A stretch of DNA of 64,000 bases from Gibbula magus. Lineage: Eukaryota; Mollusca; Gastropoda; Trochida; Trochidae. The notes under the pieces are model-generated. The model had not been told where the DNA came from. It did no database searches and worked only from the letters and a program-made list of their open reading frames with translations. The stretch is from positions 75,353,936 through 75,417,935 of the forward strand of contig OW388291.1 in NCBI GenBank assembly GCA_936450465.1, read 5' to 3'. Made by a program: the position numbers and the translations under genes. Below are positions 1 through 11,735 of this stretch, piece after piece. Within the stretch, counting starts at the first letter, position 1, and each line of letters begins with the position of its first letter.

Positions 1-1110
1 AAGTTTTATTAATACATCTCGTTCGAATCATACATTAAATACTAAAATCATCTCCAGTATGAACTACATTTTGCACGTGTTGGTGCATGAGTGATGACTT
101 AGGTGTCAACCCATATTGGCTGTTCCTTAATTAATTTCCAACTGTGTATATATACCTTCATAACAAAAGATATTATATATAATGTAACAATTTAATATCT
201 TATTTTAAAAAATGTTTTTCCAAAAATATGTCAAAGCCATTATCACTGGAGTAGTGTAGTAGTGTTACAATGTCTGGAGTTTGAGACGTCTCAATCAGTG
301 AAACTTAACAACACCTCTATATCTTACTGTTTCTGGGTACTCGGATAGTAAGGCGGTTTGAGTTACGATTGTGGGCGGAGCACAGGCATTGATCTACATT
401 GTAAGACTTAAATGTTTTGCATCTATTTGTAATTTGTAATTTAATTTAGGAACTCACACATCCCTAAAATTTGAATGTTATAAGAAATAGATCTAGTTCC
501 AGTTGTACAAGTCCACAAGCTCCGGGATTTATACTAGTTTAACTTGTACATTATAAGTCAATAACATTATGCAGTTTACTTCTTAATAAAAAAAACTGAC
601 TAGTGCGAATATATGTAATGTAAATATAATGTAGTGGCAATATGAAGGTTCGCCGATCAACGGGAAAACAGCGGACAAATGAACAGGCTTTGGTTGGTAG
701 TGTTGAATAGGCCATGTACATATATATATGGCTAGTATCCACGGTAATGAGGTATATGTTTTCGCTATCTGCACATGTATAAAGCCGTTGCAATAGTCAT
801 ATATTTGGCATATGTCTATGGCAGAAATGGTTTGAATTTAAATCATGACATACTGACAAGTTTCGAAGTCGAATAAAAGTTTATGAACATACTCTACTTC
901 ACTTTTAAGTAAAAACGACTTCACTGTAGTATGTGCTATATCAGTGAAAACATAACATAAATGTACATGTGTTTTGTATTTTTGATAACTCTTAAAGCAA
1001 GTACTTGAGAAAAGCACACTGTCTCTCAGTTCATGTTTACTCACTAACAAAAGGAGATATTTATTAGTGTACCATATGAGTATCACTCTCATATATGTGA
1101 TTATCATACA
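1..1110. other. No recognisable feature
   Basis: AT-rich sequence with stop codons in all frames every few dozen codons. Open frames on the minus strand at 551-793 and 838-1107 have no recognisable motif and look like chance. Confidence 0.7.
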
Positions 1111-1425
1111 TTAAAGGGGCAGTAGCACGTTTTTTCGCTTAAATAACTTGATGAAATGTATTTGAAAAATAATGTCACTAATAGTAAAACACCCTTCTCT
1201 CTTCGGAAAATCAAGTTAAAAATTAGTGTATATGGTTCTGTAAAGCCATGAGAATCCTTTTTGTCATTCAAAATAATATATTGTGTTCACAATAAAATGG
1301 CCGCCATGCAATTTTTGCTTTATACGCAACATCGTTATTACCACTACGGATAATTGGTTTGTGTAATAAGATGTTTTACCCTCTAAGGGAAATATGAATG
1401 ACATAAACTATCATTATGAATAGGA
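1111..1425 (+). mobile_element. MITE copy C, diverged and 3'-truncated
   Basis: Starts TTAAAGGGGCAGTAGCACG and shares the interior of the intron-15 MITEs in order (ATGTATTTGAAAAATAATGT, CTCTCTTCGGAAAATCAAGT, AAAATGGCCGCC, ACGCAACA, CCACTACGGAT). The right terminal repeat is missing; similarity fades near 1425. Confidence 0.82.
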
Positions 1426-1435
1426 AAAAGGTCAG

Positions 1436-1499
1436 GTTTCTGGGCTATTTCTTGCCCTTGATAATTCACTGACGAAGGGGCAAGGAATAGCCAAGAAAC
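1436..1499. repeat. 22-bp-arm hairpin next to the truncated MITE
   Basis: GTTTCTGGGCTATTTCTTGC at 1436-1455 (arm to 1457) pairs with 1478-1499 with two mismatches and a 20-base loop. No gene is nearby. Confidence 0.75.
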
Positions 1500-4360
1500 G
1501 TTTTTCGAGTCTTGGAGGGAACTTCAATCATATCTTAGTTCAAGACAGCTGTTATATGGAGAATATTTTCAAAGACGATCACCGCAAAATTTCACTTTCA
1601 ATAGAATTTTCAATCAAAGTGGAATATTAATAGTTTTCACTGACTGCAGTCGAAACATTATTTGGTAGTAGTCAATGGAAATGTTGTCGCCTTTATACAG
1701 AAAATTGATCTCCCATGCATAGTTTTCAGATACGAAATTATTATAAGGTTTTACGTTTTGGAAGTTTTTAGTTATCTCGTCTTTCACAGTCTCAAATCTT
1801 AATGCGCGTTAGAATATTATCCTTGAAAATAATAAGTGTAGTCAGAACTCGTTTGACAAAAAGGTTTAAATAAGACACCAAATTAGACCCAGGAAAATAA
1901 ACATAACTGAAGAAAATCGGACGACCTAACTGAGCACTTAGTCGGTGTAAGATAGAGGTTCCAGTTCTTTGTTTGAAAGAGAAGTGCACTAGTAAACAAC
2001 GATAACACTCATTGTGCATATTTGGGATACACAACCGTGCACTGAAATACAGCTAAACCTCAACTCAAAAATGCAGATTATTCTTACACAGCTCTTCACT
2101 TTGTAAAGAGGTATCTTTCACCAAGTGAGATATTTCCCAACCCTGAAATCTCTGTAATCATCGCTGTTGTTTTTAAACCGTAAATACATCTCTAGTTTCT
2201 ATCTATTCTTACTTCGCGTGTTTGGGTCTTTGAAACAACACTTTCCAGCAATCAGCGGACGGAGATAGTCTTAATTCAATTTTTATCAAAGATCATCACT
2301 TTGGTTTTTATGCATACAAATTCTTCCCGATCATTTCACTATAACGGCATGTATCACATCGCCAAGGCAGGGTGCCCGTATTTTATCAGCAAGTTAGAGA
2401 AGAAAGCAATTTCTCTATAGCAAGTCGGCGCCATGGTTTCTGTTGTATCGCGGACCGCGTCACGTCTTCTCTGTATCTAAAGTTCCCTATCTGACATGTT
2501 TAGCTTTTTACTCTCTCGTACAACATCGACGATAGCGCTTGTAGATCGGTCCACGATTAAAGATGCACATAAACCTTTCACTTCTCATTCTCATATGCAA
2601 CATGTCACTGATAGGCGTATTTCGCTTATTTTCCATTTGTTGAGTTTTTGTGCACGATCTATTGAGATTGTACAGAGATATGACATATTGCATATGACAT
2701 ATTCTCTAAAAACGATATGGAGCATTCATCGGTTTTTAAAAAATTATAGTTTGTATTTTTTCAATGGTTAACGCTATATGGTTTGAAAATAGAAATGGTA
2801 AGTGACTGCGATGATTTTGAATACCAAGATACCAGAGAACCCGTTTACAGAACTCGAGTTACAAAACTCGCCAAACTAAACGTTGGAATTTTATGTTCTC
2901 ATCCCAAAGAAACTATTTGAGTATGTGAACAGATACTATGTCTGTATTTCAAACTTACACCAATGGACATCAGGTTGACCGCCTCTAACAACACTGTGAT
3001 GATGTACATGGTAGTGAGTACAGTCAGCATGCTTGTGTCGGGTTGTCCATAATTCCATCATCTTCCATTTCATGTTATCATTTCAAAAATCCGTGAAAAG
3101 TTACACTCCATCGAATCAACACTAACGAGTACATCCAATCTGTAGTCTCTGGTACATACATCCGTACATATATTAACAGTCTCCTCTAACTTGATGCAGT
3201 GATATGATGTCACTCTTCTCGAACCTGCACTACCTCCACAGAAGAACTTGACTCATGTGTAGCAAGTGCATGCAGTGGTGTTATCCTGTTTGAATATCGT
3301 TCTATCACTGGAATGGTATCATGGTTATCGTAGTATTCATCGTTGAAGACATCATTTATCAGAACCAGGTCGGTCATTTTGTTACCAACATGTATAGATT
3401 TATTTCGTCCCATATCCGTATACGCTGAGAATAAGATGAGAAAGAACTGCTTCGACACAGCAAAGGGACGTTTGTTCGCCTCTATGTCGATAAACTCACA
3501 TGCCATCACCACTGAAAAGATGGAAACTGCTTTCATCGAAAATAAGGGACTCCTGTCCCATAGTCGTCTTTACCAAACTTGCATCACGGGAACCAATCCC
3601 ACTCTAATGAGTTCTGATTCTGATGGGTGGGCAAGTTCTCAACCTAACATGACGGGTATGGTCCTTCTGCAATGTGTTGCAAAGCATCTCTCGCCCATGA
3701 CGTCATAGTGAGGAACCTGTTACAGAGTTGCAGTAGACTCAAATGACCAGTGCCTCCAAAACGTTTCACCTGTTCGGTTGTATGTGTGTTTCACATCCAG
3801 ATCGATTTCTCTCGTTATTCAAAGGTCAAATGCAAACTAAGTATACAAGTCAGTAAAATATGAAGAATTCAATGTCTGGTTCAAATATCAGATTCTAGGA
3901 CATAATTGTCCCGACCCACATCTCCAAAAAGAGCGAAAATCCATATATCATGCATGGAGCCATCATGTCAAAGCTGTGAACAGTAGAAGGTAAGACACAC
4001 TTTGGAAAAAAAGTGAAAGGTCTTTTGACAACTATGTATTTGCCTCATGTTAACGCATGTCAACATATGGTTGATTTCAGGAAAGTCGAATTAAGTGTGT
4101 TTGCCTATAGACTATATATATATCTGTAAATGCAATAAGGATTTCATTATAAATGGTCCACGTTGTCCTCGACTGTGCGCGGAGGAAATTAAAAGTATGA
4201 AGCCATTCAAGATTAATTGTATGAGAGAGTCTGGCATAGTATATCCACAATCGATGCGCAACACTAGATGCGCAGGCTAACTCAAGTACAAGTACATGCA
4301 TACACGTGTTTAGTGGTTCTGTTAATCAGCACGCCAAATGCCGCTTAGGATATATATATT
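1500..4360. other. No supported gene
   Basis: Mostly AT-rich. The only longer open stretch is 3210-3708, open on both strands, without recognisable domain or convincing splice context. Confidence 0.6.
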
Positions 4361-4370
4361 TACACGTGTA

Positions 4371-4606
4371 GTTAGGTTATAAGTCGTTTAGTTAGATCAT
4401 TAGTCGTTTAGTTCGGCTATCGGTCGTTTAGTTAGATCAGTAGTCGCTTATAGTTAGGCTATTGGTCGTTTAGTTAGATCAGTAGTCTTTTCGTTAGGTC
4501 ATTAACCGTTTATTTAGGTAATTAACCGCTTAGGCTATTAGTCGCTTAGTTAGACCATAGCCGTTCAGTTAGGCCCTTAGTCGTTTAGTTAGGCCATTAG
4601 TTGAAT
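4371..4606. repeat. 20-bp minisatellite
   Basis: About 11-12 diverged units of AGTCGTTTAGTTAGATCATT type. The core CGTTTAGTTAG recurs with roughly 20-base spacing and decays toward the right end. Confidence 0.9.
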
Positions 4607-7198
4607 GGAAGTCGTGTAATATTATATTTCAAACCATTAAGTGTTTTCAAAAGTATTTAACTTTATCACAACTATAATTTGTAGTATGAAAACTCGAATT
4701 GTTGCCGTTATATTGCAGTAAACTAGTGAAGTCTGCTGTAACTAGGGAACCATGTTGGATGCTGCTAAGAAGTTGACTGTTATAAAACTTTGCTAACTTG
4801 TTTGTGAATGGGAGATCAATTTAAGATACCATGCAAAGTATATATGAGAAATGTCAGTTTTTAATTCACGATGAATATGACATTGTTAAAGATCCACAAA
4901 CCCCGACCATATCACTTTTCGGTTTTTATTCAAGCATATTCCAAGATGACGAGGATTTCACTTGATATTTGTCAATTCAACCAATAAACACCTTTTATAA
5001 CGCTTTTTAGAACGCCGCTCAATTACGCCTCATAAAACTTTAGCCGAGAGCGAATTCCGCTTGCTTGGCCTTGTGACGTAATACACAGGAGTCGTTTGGC
5101 GTCTAATGACAGAATCCACTAGATTTAGCCTTACATAACTGCCTAAATAACATATTTACCATTGTCCTTATACAACAAAATTACATATATACACGCCCCG
5201 TAAAACGTACTACAAATGGCAACAGATGTCAACACTGTTTAGTACTGGATGTGACCATTGCGGGACCCGTAATTCTGCAATGTGTATTGGAACAATTCTT
5301 ATCGTTGCCCAATATGGCGGCGGCCCGCATGTCAGATGATGAAGATGTTCAAACGTCACAGAGATCTATTACACATTTCATACGGATCATAACGGTGTTA
5401 ACACGCCTCATTCATGTTGAATAAAAAAAAATATATATATATATTTCAGTATTTTTGTTTATCAATGTAGCGATATGTAATAAGTGATGTAGTTGCGTTA
5501 TTGACACTCTAACTTAGATAAATATTAAATAAGAGGGGAAATCTACACGACTGAACTATAGCCGGGGTAATATTTTTTTTAAATTGAGAACCAAACAACA
5601 CATGTACACACGGTCATGGTAGGTTGATCAAAGTTCTATAGTTCCAATACTTTCATTTGAAATTGGGAAAGATACATTTTCCATATTTGTATCCGAAGTG
5701 ATTAAACATTATTTTATTTCCACAAATATATGAATTGACCATCAAAAACTACATGTAATATAAAATGCAAGGCATTTTATATAACATGCTAGGAAATGGT
5801 AGTGGCATTACACTGAATCTAAGTAATTGTAAATGTACACGACTATAGATTTAAAGATAGCCCGAATATGTTCTTCTAAAAAGTGTAAACCAGTAACATT
5901 GATGAAAATTATTGGATTTTCTTAGTTGTAATGAAACTATTCTATTAGCAAAATAAAGTGACCATGAGAAATATTGACGCAGTAGATGTCAAGCTATAAA
6001 CACTCTTCAAACACAAAATCAAGCACATCCAAAAAATTAACTAATAATGGCGTTTATGATATTAAAAAAATTGCATGATCTTTTTTATTTTTGAATTGTC
6101 AGTTATTCATTTCAAAACATATTGTAGCTTATAAGATAACATAACACTCCACTCGATTGGGAAAAGAACATATCTAAAATCAGCGGTTGAATATCGAAAA
6201 ATGCTCCTAAACCTCCGAAATTACTCCCTACGGACGCACAAATACCCATTCTATCGGAAACTTGTCATGTCAAAACGTTCTTATTATGTTTTAAACGAAT
6301 TATCAACGAAAATCGACAAATCGCCTAAGGATTTCATTAAGCAACTCCTGTGTATGACGTCACATCGCTAACGAAGGTTATGCTACACTGAGGGGCCGCG
6401 GAAAACTGTTTGAAGAATGAGATAATGAGGAGGCAAAATTTACTCACTTTGAAGGGCTATATCTTGATAAGTAGGTGACGCTTCGAAATAATCGTTTGTG
6501 TTTTGCTTACTTGAAAGTATTGTCTATATGAATAGACGAATTAACATCGAAAAAACAAAGAGATGATATTATCTGCCTACACGTTGCCCAACTATTAATG
6601 AAAAGAGTTATGACTCACATGTGCCTCGTGTCAATAACATGTATAATATATAAGTTAATGTGCGGATGAGCTCCAGACAGATAATTGGACATAAATGTCA
6701 ACAAGTTGTTTTCTTGCAAGGGTATCACATTTATAGTTTATCGTTAATAATACTCCTAGGTAGGATACCTATGTTTCTATTCACCTTTAATTGCAATCTG
6801 ATCGTTTTACATGCCAATGTTGTACTTTGTTCCATGTCCAGTCTCTCAACGGGTATATATCGTAGTTCAAATGACGTGTCTGCTACCTATTGGAGGATGA
6901 TTTATTATACTATAAAATCTGATGAAATGATACAATTTTGATTTAGCTCTGTGGTTTTATATAAAAATGAAAGGTAAAACAATGAATTTTCAAATGAAGA
7001 GTTATCTCCCCTGTTTGAAATTTAATGAGTATTCTGTTTTGATTGAGAACATCTGGGGTTTTTTTAAAGTTTAATTTGGTGTGCATTTACTATAAAATGT
7101 ATTATTTTGAATACACATATTGATTTCGTAATTTGCTGTTCACGACCGATGGTGTAGTTTGTAGGGTGTAGTGTGTGGTTTCAAGTTAGTTTAAAACT
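4607..7198. other. No recognisable feature
   Basis: AT-rich sequence with an A-run followed by (TA)n near 5426-5446 and a TATGGCGGCGG motif near 5314. I see no gene, RNA or repeat family member. Confidence 0.65.
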
Positions 7199-7350
7199 TA
7201 GACTCTTCAAAAAACCGAAAACAAATATTAGGAGCCTCTTTTTACAATCTGAAACTTTCATTTCTTACAGTCTCGTTTTCAATATTTGATAAAATGGTGA
7301 AGTGATATTTTCAGAATAAATACTTTTCCAGAGTCTGAGTGTAAGAGTAG
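7199..7350 (+). repeat. Dispersed repeat pair, copy 1
   Basis: Shares ordered blocks with 30251-30392: AGACTCT, AGGAGCCYC, CATTTCTTACAGTCT, CAATATTT-ATAAAATGG, GATATTTTCAGAATAAATAC and AGTCTGAG. Class unknown. Confidence 0.8.
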
Positions 7351-8565
7351 GTGTGTAGTGTATATTTTGTATTTGGTAATTTGTGAAACGCGGGACTATT
7401 GCGTCAAATTGTCACTTACGATACATATTTCAAGTATGTTGTTTACAAGTGTGAATATAAGAGTGTGATAAGTAAAACATGAACGTGCATAGACGAACGA
7501 TCCGGTAAACGTGTAAACTAAATTAGGGCTATAATTTCCCTTCCATACCTTCAAGGGTTGTATCAAAAGACTCGGAGATATAAGTTGTCTATTTAATGTC
7601 TATTTCAGCACGAACTTTGTTGATGAAATGTACGTTTCTGTTTGCGTTGACAAGATTAATTGACAAGGTTTATCCCCCGCCTCGTGCAATTGACCCGTTT
7701 CACGTGGTGCACGTGCAAATTTACAGTTGTATATTGCCGAATTGTTTAAGTGCCCGGCGAGACAGGTATTTATTGACGTTTTGCAAGTCTATCAACTTAC
7801 TGACTGGATTAGTGGTGAGTTTGAGTGACACATAAAGTGAAATGAAATATAATAAAATATGTAGCAATGATATGGTTATTGATAAAATGGCGTTCAAAGT
7901 GGTCAAATGGGTAACGAGCTTAACTTGCACAAGTAGCTCTACCTAGTTTTTTTATAACACGGGTAAACGTTTAAATATGTATGTTTCAGAAAACATAGAA
8001 CGCTGAAAACAAACTTCGATTTTCCGTATCGTACATCGCATTCTTCTTTACACAACTTATATGTATACATGTAAGGTATATATATTTTATGGTTTTACAT
8101 AATTATATAGCCATCAACAATAATTAAGAACAAATTTAATTTTGAATATTAAAGTATCTTGTTTATATATACTGTAGTATGATCCATGTAATAGTACACT
8201 CAACCGCAAACGAAGCAGCCGGTGAAAGTCGATTTTGAATATTATTTCTAAGATGCCTAGCGGTTAGAACAATCGAAATAACAGTACTTTATCAGACGAT
8301 AAAGGTATAGTTTTTGTGATGACGTAACAATTGAATGACGTTTCCGCTCCCCTCGTAGTCACGTGTGCCCATGGTAACCCAACGAAAGAGGGCAGTTGAA
8401 AAGACCGTGTTTTTCTGCAAATGATAATGTCCTAAAACAACGGTAGCGTTGTTATAACAATTATTGAAGGAATGTGTTCTTTTGTATCCGAATTAGTCTT
8501 AAATTTTAAGCTACATTTGTACTTGAACCAAAACGACGAAATCCGCATTAGGCAACCCCAGGAAC
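7351..8565. other. No supported gene
   Basis: AT-rich. The only item of note is a denser stretch at 8310-8400 with TGACGTAAC, TGACGTTTC and CACGTG words. Open frames at 7596-7930 lack recognisable motifs. Confidence 0.6.
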
Positions 8566-8599
8566 CACTATGACGTCACAACAGAACAATGACGTCATA
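8566..8599. promoter_or_regulatory. Paired CRE motifs in an inverted arrangement
   Basis: TGACGTCA occurs at 8571-8578 and 8590-8597. The sequence ACTATGACGTCA ... TGACGTCATAGT is a dyad around an 11-base centre. TGACGTCA is the classic CREB/ATF site. No gene start is seen nearby, so a role is unproven. Confidence 0.5.
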
Positions 8600-8727
8600 G
8601 TCGCTGTTGTCGCACGGCTGGTCAGTTGGCCCTGATCATGGATTATTAATATTAAGGAAGTAAACTCTATTTTTCTTGCAAAACTACTCAAAGCAGAATG
8701 TTGTGTAATGGGTTATCTTAGAAAAGT

Positions 8728-8893
8728 AATAAAGTTCGCTGTACCCCAATGTGTTTTGTAATAAAGTATAGTTTTGCCCTGAACTATTATAACGTCAAAG
8801 TACTCGGACTACCGTCCTCGTACTTTAACTATAATAGTTCAGGGCAAAACTATACTTTATTACAAAACACATTGGGGTACAGCGAACTTTATT
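8728..8893. repeat. Near-perfect 166-bp hairpin (fold-back element)
   Basis: The two 83-base halves are reverse complements almost without loop: AATAAAGTTCGCTGTACCCC at the left end mirrors GGGGTACAGCGAACTTTATT at the right end. Only a few mismatches occur near the centre. No coding capacity. Confidence 0.95.
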
Positions 8894-8949
8894 TCTTAAT
8901 TATAGGGACATGATTTGTACAGATGTTCCCTCAGTTTCACACATCAGAG

Positions 8950-9390
8950 TATAATACTTTTATTTTTATGCCTGTTCAAGTAAACTTGGGGTGATGAAAT
9001 CGCTTTTTCAAAACGACTTTTGGCCAGAATATTTGCCACTTCAGCCATCACATTCATAAATGTATAAATTTAATTAATAAAAGATGTTTTCAAAATATAT
9101 AACCTTCTTGGACTTGAATTTGTTGACGCGTCTTTACTTTATGGCGTCATGAAACAAACAACAAAGCCCTTTTTTGACTCTCCTTTCTGGTCTATATGGA
9201 CTATTTCTTCAACATTGTATTTCTCAGATGTATGAGCAGATAATGTTTTGAAATGCTCACATTTAGTTTAATTGGCTTCTGAAGACAAGGTGTATCTCTG
9301 TTTCAGTTGTGTTCATCACTCGTGGATTGCCCTATCCTGCATTTAGTATGGTGAAGTTTCTTTCGCTGTTGAGTGTAAAACCATTTGGAC
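8950..9390 (+). repeat. Copy 1 of a 400-bp dispersed repeat
   Basis: Ordered blocks shared with 11335-11735: GTTCAA-AAACTT-GGGTG, GTTGACGCRT-TTACTT-GGCGTCA, TTTCTCAGATGTATGAGCAGAT, CTCTGTTTCAGTTGT and TTTCTTTCGCTGTTGAGT. A third, inverted copy is at 50460-50735. The open frame at 9309-9536 starts inside it. Confidence 0.78.
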
Positions 9391-11334
9391 ACCAAGTGAT
9401 TCTTAAGTTTAATTTGTATGTTAAGTATATAATGTTATTTTTGAGTTACTTATTAAAGTACTTATATAACGTCTCCATAATCTCGCAACACATCTGTTTT
9501 TTTAAACTGATGCATTCCAGTCCTTTAAAAGGTTAAATGGTAATTGACATATCACTCATTCAAATTCATTTTATAAAACAAACCATGCACTGTTCAGCAT
9601 TTTAAGACTAACCCAAGTTAATGTGTGACAATAAATCGAAACACATTTTAACGCTAATAGAGGCTTTTAATGATTTCACTTCAATTCTCATTTCTTTTTA
9701 TTCAAATTAAAAGTTATGTGCTTATTTTTAACTTCGTCTCTACAAACTTTGCAATCATATCTGTTAATACTTAAGTTTCATTTAATTTTCTGATTAATTA
9801 GAACATTACAACTATTAAAGCAACGCGCTACTAGGGACATAGTAACCACTAACCATGTTTGTTGTGACACTCAAAGGATAATAAATGGTATAAAAGGCAT
9901 ATTATACCGTTCATTCGATAAATAATCAAGGGAAAAATAAAAGGTTGTGTTTAGATGTCCAAGCTATTTGCAAACTATGACCACAAAGATAGTTTTCCAA
10001 ATTTAAAAAAGTAAAAACACTTGAGAATTTTTTATATAGATTATTTCATTCAAATTTGTATTTGCCATCGCGTCACATTATATTATACATATCCTCGTTC
10101 AAGATACAATAATTTATTGATATGTAAACATAAAAGGGTCGTGTAAGCACTTACAATATACTTGAAGAGAAATATGTAATAATATATCCTTTGCAGGCTT
10201 GTGTAGATTGGTAATTAACGTATAACGTGACTTTGATATTAAATCAAATTGTATTATATATATGTGACTACGTGTTGTACGCTGAGCCGTGCTGCCTTCC
10301 CCTCGTTCAGGAATGTTTGAAAGGTGACAAAGACTTGTTTACATAAAGTTTTAACATGAATGGTAGGACTTAGGTATGTCTATATCCTGATGTACTTAAC
10401 AGATTTGTAAACGGTTAAATAACACTCTGGCTTTTATTGCGCAGCATTTGGAGAAATGGTGTTGATTTCGTTGTCAATTACTTAACGTTAATTCCATGTA
10501 AGTATAGTTTCAATCCGTTTATTCTTTGAAACCTCTTAAGGCAATGTATAATGGGAATCCTGGCTTAATTTATTTTATTGCAATGACCATCATTTACGTT
10601 TTTATCTATAACTAAACCGAATTCCAATAATCCATGTATTACATTGCAAATGTGTTGAGTCATTTGTATCTGTGAATGTACTGAAATATTCTAGTCTGTC
10701 ATCAAGACCCTAGAGCAAAAATTACTGGAGCCTTCTTAAGTTTAAAAATGTTGGTCTAGTTGCCTCAGCTCCTAAAATTAAGTATTGATAAGGTTTCATT
10801 TTTCTTAAATTTGATATCAAATATTAGAAAGTAAGATATCACTAAAAATGTAATATGTAATATTCTTGATATTAAATCTGTATTGTATGGCTATCACGAG
10901 TCTTTATATGACGGCCCAGATAACGATTACATCAGCTGCATATATGCACGGTTATAAGCTTTTACTTTCAATGAACTCCGTCCATTTATTCTGCAAGATG
11001 GTTAAGAGATGTAACATATTAGGACAAGTTATTCTCAGTACTGCTACTTATACCATGTGAATGGAACAATTTGAAACTTTACGAAACATTATGTCATTTA
11101 TAAATTTAAAATGATATTTAGGAGACAAAATGTTTAAACATCAAGGACTGAAGACTACATGTAACCTGTTCCTACATGCAGGTATGCAGGCATACAGTAA
11201 GTGGTACCCTTCCAAGCCAGTGAGCTTAGGTATGCTGCGATTTGGATTTTAAAGACGCTTTTAATTTAAGGTATTTCACTTCTATCTTACAGGCTACTGC
11301 TAGTGCGAGGGGGTGGTCTTTCAATGCTACTATT
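9391..11334. other. No recognisable feature
   Basis: Very AT-rich, with no motif-bearing open frame, RNA gene or repeat structure recognised. Confidence 0.65.
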
Positions 11335-11735
11335 TAAATATTATGTCCGTTCAAACACACTTAGGGTGGAGAAACCGCTATTTCAGGGAGTTTTCTGGAC
11401 ATAATGTTTTGTAATTAAGGTAAAGTCTTATGAAATATTGAAATTATGTTACTGTATGATGATGTCGATATTAATAACCTGCTGCTTAAACCTAACTTTG
11501 TCGACGCATTGTTACTTCAGGGCGTCACAAACCATGGCCGGAGATTGGAAAATTTCTTAAAATATGTGTTTCTCAGAGATATGAATAGATAATGCTTTAA
11601 ACTACAAAGTTATTGTTTTTATATAACATTATGTAACTCTGTTTCAGTTGTATGTATCGCTCATTGGTTGAAATCTTGTATATATTCTGTATGGGACGTT
11701 TCTTTCTTTTGAGTTTACATATATGATTACAGTTC
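11335..11735 (+). repeat. Copy 2 of the 400-bp dispersed repeat
   Basis: The same ordered blocks as 8950-9390 at lower identity, in direct orientation 2.4 kb away: GTTCAAACACACTTAGGGTG, GTCGACGCATTGTTACTTC, TTTCTCAGAGATATGAATAG and CTCTGTTTCAGTTGTATG. Confidence 0.78.

Noticed and set aside
3210..3708. Overlapping open frames on both strands (108 and 121 codons)
   Set aside because: No recognisable domain, signal peptide or splice context. Both strands are open because the stretch is slightly less AT-rich.
4371..4606. Possible telomere-like TTAGG repeat
   Set aside because: TTAG words occur, but the true unit is about 20 bases and not a tandem TTAGG or TTAGGG.
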